From: Lathyrus oleraceus | Lineage: Eukaryota; Streptophyta; Magnoliopsida; Fabales; Fabaceae | NCBI RefSeq assembly: GCF_024323335.1 | Contig: NC_066583.1 | Location: forward strand, 277,905,416 to 277,969,415 | Direction: 5' to 3' | DNA: 64,000 nucleotides | In this document: positions 57,071 through 64,000 of the stretch, one piece after another | Position numbering within the stretch: position 1 is the first letter of the stretch | Layout of the letters: each line of letters opens with the position of its first letter | Position numbers and translations under genes: made by a program | Notes under the pieces: model-generated | The model's input: only the letters and a program-made list of their open reading frames with translations | The model's database searches: none | Told to the model about the DNA's origin: nothing

Positions 57071-58195
57071 ATCATTTGCTCTTTGGTTTTCCTACCGTGG
57101 TATGTGTTGGAGATTGACTTGCTCAAATCTCTTGAGCAGTCTTACGGTAACCACGAAATACATGATCAAATTTTATTTAACACACCTATATTCTTTTGAT
57201 ACTTGTTTGATAACTAACTCCGAATCTCCCATAATTTTGACATTCCTTGCCCCCAATTCCAGCAGTATTTCAAGTCCGGTGATCAATGACTCGTATTCTG
57301 CTTCATTATTGGTGCATAGCCCTTCGATTTTGTATTTGAAGTCTGCTGGAATTCCATTTGGAGAAATTATGACTCCTCCTATCCCAACTCCCTACTTATG
57401 TCTTGATCCATCGAAGTATAGCCTCCATGGTGCTAAATCCACGTAATCTTGCGCCATTTCGACCATTGAATGGTCAACCAGGAAGTCTACTACTACCTGC
57501 CCTTTCATTGCTTTCAAGGGTACGTATGTCAGGGAGTATTCTGTTAACGCTAAAGCCCATTTTCCAATTCGACTATGCAAAATTAGTTTAGATAGCATAT
57601 GTTTAATAATATCAAAATGAGAAGATACGTAAACATCAACAGGCTTAATATATTGCTTTAATTTCGTACAAGAGAAATACAGGCATAGGCATAGTTTTTC
57701 AATGTCACTATACCTAGTTTCAGGATCATTCAACACTCGACTAAGGTAATACACAGGTCTTTCGACACAATTTTCATCCTCTTGGACTAACATACTTCAT
57801 ATAGTCGATTGTGAGGCTGCAATATACAATCTCATTGGCCTATGCCTAACATGAGGGGCCAATACTGGAGGCTTAGTCAAGTACTCTTTGATTTTGTCGA
57901 AAGCCTCTTGGTGTGCATCTTGCCATTTGAACTCTTCGCTCTTCAATCGAAGTAATGGGGAGAACGCTTTTGTTTTGCCACTTAGATTTGATATAAATCT
58001 TCTAAGGAAATTGATTTTTCCCAAAAAGGATTGCAGCTCCTTTTTGGTCGACGGAGGCCTGACGTCCATAATGGCTTTTGTTTTGCTTTGATTCACTTCA
58101 ATGCCCTTTTTGTGCACCACAAAACCAAGGAAGTCGTCTGCCTGCACACAAAAAGCGCATTTTAATGGATTCATTTTCAATCCATATTTCCTCAT
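57071..58195 (-). pseudogene. Element E RNase H and second (archaeal-type) RNase H
   Basis: Minus strand: MRKYGLKMNPLKCAF, FLGFVVHKKGIEVN, ELQSFLGKINFLRRFISNLSG and PPVLAPHVRHRPMRLYIAAS lead into the first RNase H (VYYLSRVLNDPETRYSDIEK, TKLKQYI, SRIGKWALALTEYSLTY). WRLYFDGS (about 57415) opens the second RNase H, which continues to about 57080 through an NNEAEYES-like segment, with several stops. The whole stretch keeps the RT frame, broken only by stop codons (for example at 58196-58210, 57794-57796 and 57389-57391). Confidence 0.85.
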
Positions 58196-58210
58196 CCTTA
58201 GGAAAGCTTT

Positions 58211-58933
58211 TCATAGATGGTCGACATGAGTATGTTGTCCATTTGATTTTATCACGATGTCATCAATGTAGACTTGCATGAAATCTTCTATGAAGTCATG
58301 GAACATTGCGTTCATTACCCTTTGGTATGTTGCTCCGGCATTTTTCAGGCCGAATGGCATAACCACCCACTCATATGTCCCTAAGGCTCCTGGACATCGA
58401 AACGCCGTCTTCAGCACGTCTTCTTTTGCAATAAAAATTTGGTTATATCCAGCATAACCATCTAACATGCTTAAATATTCAAAACCAGCGGCCGAATCGA
58501 CTAGCATTTCAGCCACGGGCATGGCATATTCATCTTTCGGGGTGGCAACATTTAGATCTCTAAAATCAATGCATACTCTTAAAGACCCATTTTTCTTTAT
58601 GACTGACACAATATTGGCCAACCATTCGACATACCTTGCAGTTTGGATAAACTTGCTTTTCAAGAGTCTTTCTACTTCTGTTTTTATCTTTGCCATAATC
58701 TCTGGGGTGAAACGCCTGGGCGTCTGCTTCACTGGCTTTCTCCCAGCTTTTATGGGCAGCTTTAACTCGACCAAATCTCTACTCAAACCAGGCATTTCAT
58801 TATAATCCCAAGCAAAACAATCTCTAAATTCTTTGAGTATGGATATTACCTCAGACTTTAGTTTGTTGTCGATGTTGGCGCTTATATATGTTGGCCTTCT
58901 TTTGCCATTTTCGCCAAGGTCGACTTCTTCCAA
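58211..58933 (-). pseudogene. Element E reverse transcriptase
   Basis: Minus strand: EVISILKEFRDCFAWDYNEM, PGLSRDLVELKLPI, VKQTPRRF, VEWLANIVSVIKKNG (the usual NIVPV reads NIVSV), LRVCIDFRDLN, YLSMLDGYAGYNQI, VVMPFGLKNAGATYQR and the catalytic VYIDDIVIKS (about 58260). A stop follows DHL. The frame then continues in register into RNase H. The first 60 bases overlap a segment (58851-59138) read in another frame, so a one-base shift lies near 58995 in the linker between protease and RT. Confidence 0.88.
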
Positions 58934-59142
58934 GGGGTCTTTTGGTCGGATTCTCTCTGGTGCCTTTGGGTCTTTTTCGAACCCTAAAGGCTCTCTGCAT
59001 GTCGAAGTCCCCTTTATTCAACGCATAGGCCTTAACAGCCATGTTTTCTTCAGCCTCTATGGCCGACTTTATTTTGTTTTCAGAAACGTATGCCGAAATC
59101 TTTCTTAAAGCTTCCAACTCAGACATCATCATTGGCATCCCC

Positions 59143-62100
59143 CTAGCCTGTCGGCCGGATACCCGTGTATGGTGGATCCTCTAGGCGTTCCACATCCCAA
59201 ATGAAGCCGTGAGTCTCATGTAGAGTTAGAGAGACAAAAGCTTCACTTAGATTGGCATATACATCCTCAGCTGGGAAGCAAGGGGAGATGTTGGCCAGCT
59301 TTCTTTCAAACTCCTTCTTGCCGACATTATTCACATCGGCCATAAAATATCCTTGGTCGGCCTCAATGTTTTCGGCCACTCCATCCTCTCTCCAAATCAC
59401 CAACCTTTGGTGTGCTGAAGAGGGCACAACTCCGATGCCATGTAGCCACTCTCTGCCAAGTAGCAAGTTGTAACTTGGCCTTGCGTCAATCACCATGAAT
59501 AGTGTCGGTCTGGCCACCGAACCTACTGTAACATTCACCATAATTACTCCCATGGTGCTTTTTGTCTTTCCTCCGTAGTCTGACAAGACCACGTTGTTAG
59601 ACCTGATGTCGGTGTCATACTTGCCAATCTTCTTCGGAATATGATGTGGCATAATGTTTACCGTGGCACCACAGTCGACCAGAATTTTGTTGACGGTTAC
59701 GCCTTCCACTTTTGCCCTGATCAGTAGTGGTCTCAGATGGTTTTTCATGTTCATCGTCGGTCTTTCGAACACTGCCTCTTGATTTTCAGCAGTACCATCG
59801 TTCAGCATAAAATAACATCTTGGTTGGTGCAACGCCATTTCTTCAGCATTAGCGTTGTCCCCTAATCCTTCGACTTTAGTCACACACTCATATTCTTGTG
59901 GTAGAATTGATACCACGTTGATCAGGATGTCGAGGCTTGCTTCGGATTCTGAATTGAAGTCATCAGTCACTTCATCAGAACAATTTTCAGTTGGTCGATG
60001 GACATACTTTCTTATCCGTTCTTTTGTCGCTGTGTCGACCTTCACAATTTTCTTCTCAGTATTCGCCTTGCTGGTTATGCCTCTTGTAGCATCTCTTTTA
60101 GCCTGTTTACGCCTCTGAAAGCGTCTCCATTGAGTCCGTGTCATGGGGTTTTTTCCCAAAGAGTTTTCAGAGATATGAGTCCTCTTCTCTGACTTGAATT
60201 CACGCCGGTAGTTAACTGCTAGACCTCCTCTAGCCTCAGCAGCAACCCCTTGTGGGGTATCTTGTCTTTCCTGAGGCTTAATCCAGGTACCTCTAGGCGC
60301 CCTGGCCGACGGCACGTAGCTTTTGGGCCTTGTTAGGTGATGTCCCACAACCCTTTTTGAGCCTCCCTCATTCTGGTAACCCCGGGTTTGCACATTTCTT
60401 TTGCTCTTACCCAGCTGCAGCTTCTGGAAGTTCTCCGCTGCTATCTTGTCGGTGACAGCACCACACCTTGGACACAAGCATACCTGTGAACCCTTGTTTT
60501 TGCAGCGATACAGAAAATCCACCAAGTCCTCATCAACCCTTGGGTAAACTTCAGCTATATCGACATCTGGGCTTTCCCCAGTTTGTTCCAGCATGTTGGC
60601 CTCATCATACTCGCTGATTTCGACCATGTTGATCTCGACTGGTTCCACGAACAGGGCTTCCTCCTGGTGAAGAGGATCAGTGTCGATCTTCATCCTGCGG
60701 CCAGCAAATTTTAGCCTGCCTTCTTGAATCGGCTTTTGAACCAAATCCCTGAAAAGGTAACAATTAGAGGTGTTATGACCAAGATAGTTGTGATATTTAC
60801 AAAAACCTCTTTTCTGTCTTTGTTCCAACGGTGGCATTTTAGTACCAGGAGGCACCACCATCTGCCCATCTTTGACCAATAAGTCAAAAATTTCTTCACA
60901 CTTCGACACATCGAAAGTGTAAGTTTTCGAGGGGAATTTTGGGTTGTTTTCGACAGGATTCTTGCCTTGCGCAAGCAGCAATGAGCGACACTCGTAAGCG
61001 GACCCTGGCTTTAGTTCAGCCACGTCGATTTCTAATTCGGTCGATGAAGCATAATCTGCCTCACGTATTGGGTCGGTCGCATCGTATTCGACGAATGCTA
61101 ACTTTTTTTTCTTAGACTTATTGTGCCTAACTTTTTCTAGCCTCAATCGTTCTAGGTGTCGGACTCTGTCAGCCAGTTGTGACATACTTTTCACAAAAGT
61201 TGGATCTATCTTCTTCCTAATGGAATAATCTAAACCCCCTGCGGCCATTTGAACTAGTTCATGCTCTGGCACTTGTGTGAAGCACCTAGCCTTTAAAGAC
61301 CTAAAACGATTTAGATAATCATCTATACTTTCAGCGAACCTTCTCTTGATACTAGACAATTCCACCAAACTAATTTTGGAGTGTCCTTCGTAAAACTGTT
61401 CATGGAACTTCTTTTCTAGTTTGGCCCATGAGTCGATGGAACTTGGGGCCAGCAAAGTGAACCATGTGAAGGCTGCCTTGGTTAGAGAGGAGGGGAAGTT
61501 TTTTACTCTTAAGCTTTCATTATGAGCTAGATCCCCTGATTCTGTCAGGTATCTGGCGACGTGCTCTATAGTCGATTCACCAGACTCTCCCCCAAATTTT
61601 GTGTATTTTGGCACTTTCATCCCCCTAGGCGCCTCAGCTTGGAGAATAAATTCGGCTAACGGGGACACGTATAATGGCCTTTGTAATGTAGCACTCATGC
61701 CATTTCTAGCCATAATCCTTTCGACAATAGTTGTCAAATTATTTTCCACCGCCAAGTCTTCTTGTCGGTGTTGATCGACGATTTGATCAGCATCCTGCTG
61801 TCGGTTGACCATTACCACTTGGTTACGTCCCACCACTCCTGATTCGACGCCTTGATGTTGGAGAGGTCTAATGACTTGTCCCTCGTGGACTGCCTCCTCC
61901 TCTGCTGCTCTTATCTCTATCTGCACAGGCCCAGTCGGCCTAATCGTTGGCGTTATCTGTCGAGCCGGTGCCCCCAGAAAATTGCACAAACGCGTGAATT
62001 GGTTGGCCACCTGCCTGTTGGTTTCAGCAGATTCTTGAATTAGTGGATTGAAGACTGTGCCCATCTGGTTGGTCAACATGTTAACCAATTCATGGTTACT

Positions 62101-62507
62101 ATCATCCATTTGCTGTCTCAACACCGCACTGAAGTGTTCGACAACGGCATGGTTCTGTTTTGAGTAGTGTTCCTTATGTTGCCCCCTTGTGCTGATCCTT
62201 GCAAGGGAGGGTTTGTTTCTGAAAATAGTGTTGCACTGGATGTCGACTGATATCCGGGCATTAAGGAATACGACATTCCATAAAGCGGATTTGTGGTGCC
62301 AAAGCGAGGCACATAAGGTCTGAACGTCGTTATCGTTGATCCTGAACCCCCCGGTGGAGGTTGAGGCATTGATGTTCCAACTGCACCCGTAGTCGACATG
62401 GTTATGGCTGCATTTGTCATCGGCGGCAAAGTGACAACCTGTGAAACTACTGTTTCCGTATTGGATAAAGTCCCTCATGGAACTTCATCAGTGTTAGTTT
62501 CTGACAT
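59143..62507 (-). pseudogene. Element E gag and protease
   Basis: The best start is ATG 62507 (MSETNTDEVP), followed by an in-frame TGA at codon 11. That frame runs through a Pro/Gly/Ser/Thr-rich segment to 62118 and shifts near 62120-62170 into the long frame that ends at 59143. Gag domain: PKYTKFGGESGESTIEHVAR, AFTWFTLLAPSSIDSWAKLE, FHEQFYEGH, LVELSSIKRRFAESIDDYLNRF. A zinc knuckle of pattern C-x2-H-x4-H-x4-C (FCKYHNYLGHNTSNCYLF) lies near 60780, and a cysteine cluster CLCPRCG near 60475. Protease: ILVDCGATVNIMP (about 59665-59700), FMVIDARPSYNLLLGREWLH. The long open frame before the first gag motif (62478-62160) is the wrong frame for gag. Confidence 0.88.
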
Positions 62508-62604
62508 CTTCACACTACTTCGTGGCTTATTATATAACTTGCCACTTCTAAGTTTCATGCAATTTCACAACTGCTCTAGCATGGTCCCACCAGGTGTGCC
62601 ATTT

Positions 62605-63581
62605 TGTTTACTGTGGAAATTGGTAAACAACCGCTGGTCCTCCCTGGTCTTAAAATGAAGGGTTACTTGCAGGATCGACCAGTTGATCCTAGGACATGTG
62701 CTAGTGCAAGTGGGACTTGTTCGGACTTTCGACGGAATGACTCTGTGGGGAACGACTCCCAACAAAGCGTCGAACAAGTGTAGGGGTTTTCCACATGAAC
62801 GGTTTTAGACAATGTTATCACCTGCAGGTGACTCGTGACCGACAACACTATAACATTCAAAAGATGTATACTACGAACACGCTTTTGGTAAACTCTATGA
62901 TCGTGATAGAGTCAGTGTCGACAGCGTAAACGACAACGTAAAATGATAAATCAAAAGCAAAAGAAATTAAGATAAAATGTTCAACGGGAACAATTGAAAA
63001 GTAGGGAAGTTGCATTGAAATAAATGTGGTGATTCACGTACATAACACTCTCAGAGAAACTCTTGCTTCCTCGCGCTGGGAATGGGAAGTTTTCTTACAA
63101 GTGGTTTTGTAGTACAGAGTGAACACCTCCTAGCCCCTTGTGGGATACTCCTATTTATACTAAACTAGAGGAACTACTCCTAAAATAACTTCTTAGAAGC
63201 CAGCGGATGTTATGACCCACGATTTGCATAACCGCTGCACCCATGTCTTGTTAACTGCTCCACGTTGTGGCGCTCTTTTTTCCTTTTGGAACTGCTATTT
63301 TATTTAAATTTCAAATTTCAAATTTCTCCCGCCCAGATGTTAGGGCGAAGCTGTCTCCTGCACCTTTGCTTAGAATTCCTTAAGTCCCAAACCTAGCGTT
63401 GGTCGACAAAATGACCTGCCGACGGAGATGTCGTTTCCTGTCGACCTCCTCTTTTAGTATGCTTTTCTTTCTTGATTGCGTTCGACATCTTTTATCTTTG
63501 GGTAGGGTATGATCCCCCCAATCATAGGACTCTTTCATTACTTGTGCTTTCAACCCGCCTTAGGGATATTTCATGGTAACA
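62605..63581 (-). mobile_element. Element E 5' LTR
   Basis: 977 bp, TGTTTACTGTGG (plus-strand left end) to GGTAACA. The minus strand is the transcribed strand. The 7-bp difference in length from the other LTR is an extra CAAATTT near 63310. Confidence 0.95.
63151..63159 (-). promoter_or_regulatory. TATA box of element E's 5' LTR
   Basis: The minus strand reads TATAAATAG, the same as in the other LTR. It would drive the gag-pol transcript leftwards. Confidence 0.75.
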
Positions 63582-63586
63582 GTCGT
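63582..63586. other. Target site duplication of element E, right copy (GTCGT)
   Basis: Identical to 50033-50037. Confidence 0.95.
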
Positions 63587-64000
63587 CATTTAGCAAGTCA
63601 TTTTTGATGTTTAATTGATGGAGTGGCCAATATAAATTTGCAGCCAAAGAGAGTATAACTCTGACTAAATTTAGTTTGTTCATTGGTGAAAAAGTCTCTT
63701 CATAGTCTACTCCATATGATTGAGTAAATCCCTTTGCTACAAGTCGATCTTTGTATCGATTTATACTCCCATCTATATTATACTTCATGGAGAATATCCA
63801 TTTACATCATATCAGCTTCTTCCCTGTAGATAGGCTTGTGATCTCCCAAGTGTCATTCTTAACTAAGGCTTGAACATCTTCAGTTACAGTTGCTTCCCAT
63901 TCAGAATTTTGGAGTGCCCCATGAATGTTTCTTGGAATATGTGTATTGGCAAGTGTTATTACAAGTGTCTCGTAACTCTATGACAATTTTCCATAAGATA
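63587..64000 (-). pseudogene. Copia F: N-terminal part of RT
   Basis: The minus strand contains ALVKNDTWEI-type sequence, KYNIDGSINRYKDRLVAKGF, QSYGVDYEETFSP, VILSLAANLYWPLHQLNIKND, the classic start of copia RT. The copia sequence breaks exactly at the target duplication; its continuation is at 50032 and below. The 5' side of copia F (gag, protease, integrase) lies beyond the right edge. Confidence 0.9.

Larger units (their letters stand above)
50038..63581 (-). mobile_element. Element E: complete Tat-lineage Ty3/gypsy retrotransposon with an antisense gene
   Basis: 13.5 kb, bounded by LTRs of 970 and 977 bp with TGTT...AACA ends and a perfect 5-bp duplication. Order on the minus strand: 5' LTR (62605-63581), gag and protease (62507-59143), RT, RNase H, second RNase H and integrase (58933-55640), a 4.6 kb region carrying an opposite-strand PMD gene (51480-55475), polypurine tract, 3' LTR (50038-51007). 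The second RNase H and the extra ORF between integrase and 3' LTR are features of the Tat lineage; the subclade was not determined, but it is clearly distinct from Ogre elements A and B. By eye the two LTRs differ at about 25 sites, mostly transitions, plus one 7-bp indel. Confidence 0.92.

Overview
The window looks like nuclear DNA of a legume with a large, retrotransposon-rich genome. I infer the Pisum/Vicia/Lens/Medicago side of the family because Ogre-type Ty3/gypsy elements with multi-kilobase LTRs dominate; species was not determined. Only one intact cellular gene is visible, a HESO1-type RNA uridylyltransferase on the minus strand (coding 41715-45875, eight coding exons summing to exactly 501 codons including the stop).

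Layout. 1-33300 is a nest of retrotransposons. Element A (1-13508, plus strand) is an Ogre relative with a badly decayed pol, a repeat-rich 3' UTR and a 7.5 kb 3' LTR. Its LTR terminus abuts the protease codons of element B (13509-25369), an Ogre with recognisable protease, RT, RNase H and integrase and a 4.7 kb 3' LTR. That LTR abuts the gag of a Ty1/copia element (copia 1, minus strand, 25370-26460). Copia 1 is followed by the 3' half of a third Ogre-type LTR (element C, 26461-28907), which abuts the integrase of a second copia (copia 2, minus strand, 28908-33300). Every switch from an Ogre LTR to other sequence falls at an LTR terminus, so I read this as the right-hand side of a set of Russian dolls: copia 2 holds C, C holds copia 1, copia 1 holds B, B holds A.

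33301-41600 is decayed intergenic DNA: a MULE-like fragment, a polypyrimidine repeat, a probable solo copia LTR and a plant-mobile-domain (PMD) pseudogene flanked by ATGCATCT palindromes. 41600-48100 is the HESO1 locus, with a coding minisatellite, a small hAT-type MITE in an intron and a triplicated ~420 bp unit in the 5'-UTR intron.

48902-64000 is a third copia (copia F, minus strand) split inside its RT by a complete 13.5 kb Tat-lineage Ty3/gypsy element (E, 50038-63581) with a perfect 5-bp target duplication (GTCGT). E encodes gag, protease, RT, RNase H, a second RNase H and integrase on the minus strand. Between integrase and 3' LTR it carries, on the opposite strand, a multi-exon PMD/coiled-coil gene with its own TATA box and a cluster of ACGT-core promoter motifs.

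Two observations stand out. The first is that antisense, intron-bearing PMD gene. The second is a series of hairpins just downstream of the Ogre integrase in both A and B, with compensatory stem changes and GNRA-type loops, each followed by GGCAAAA.
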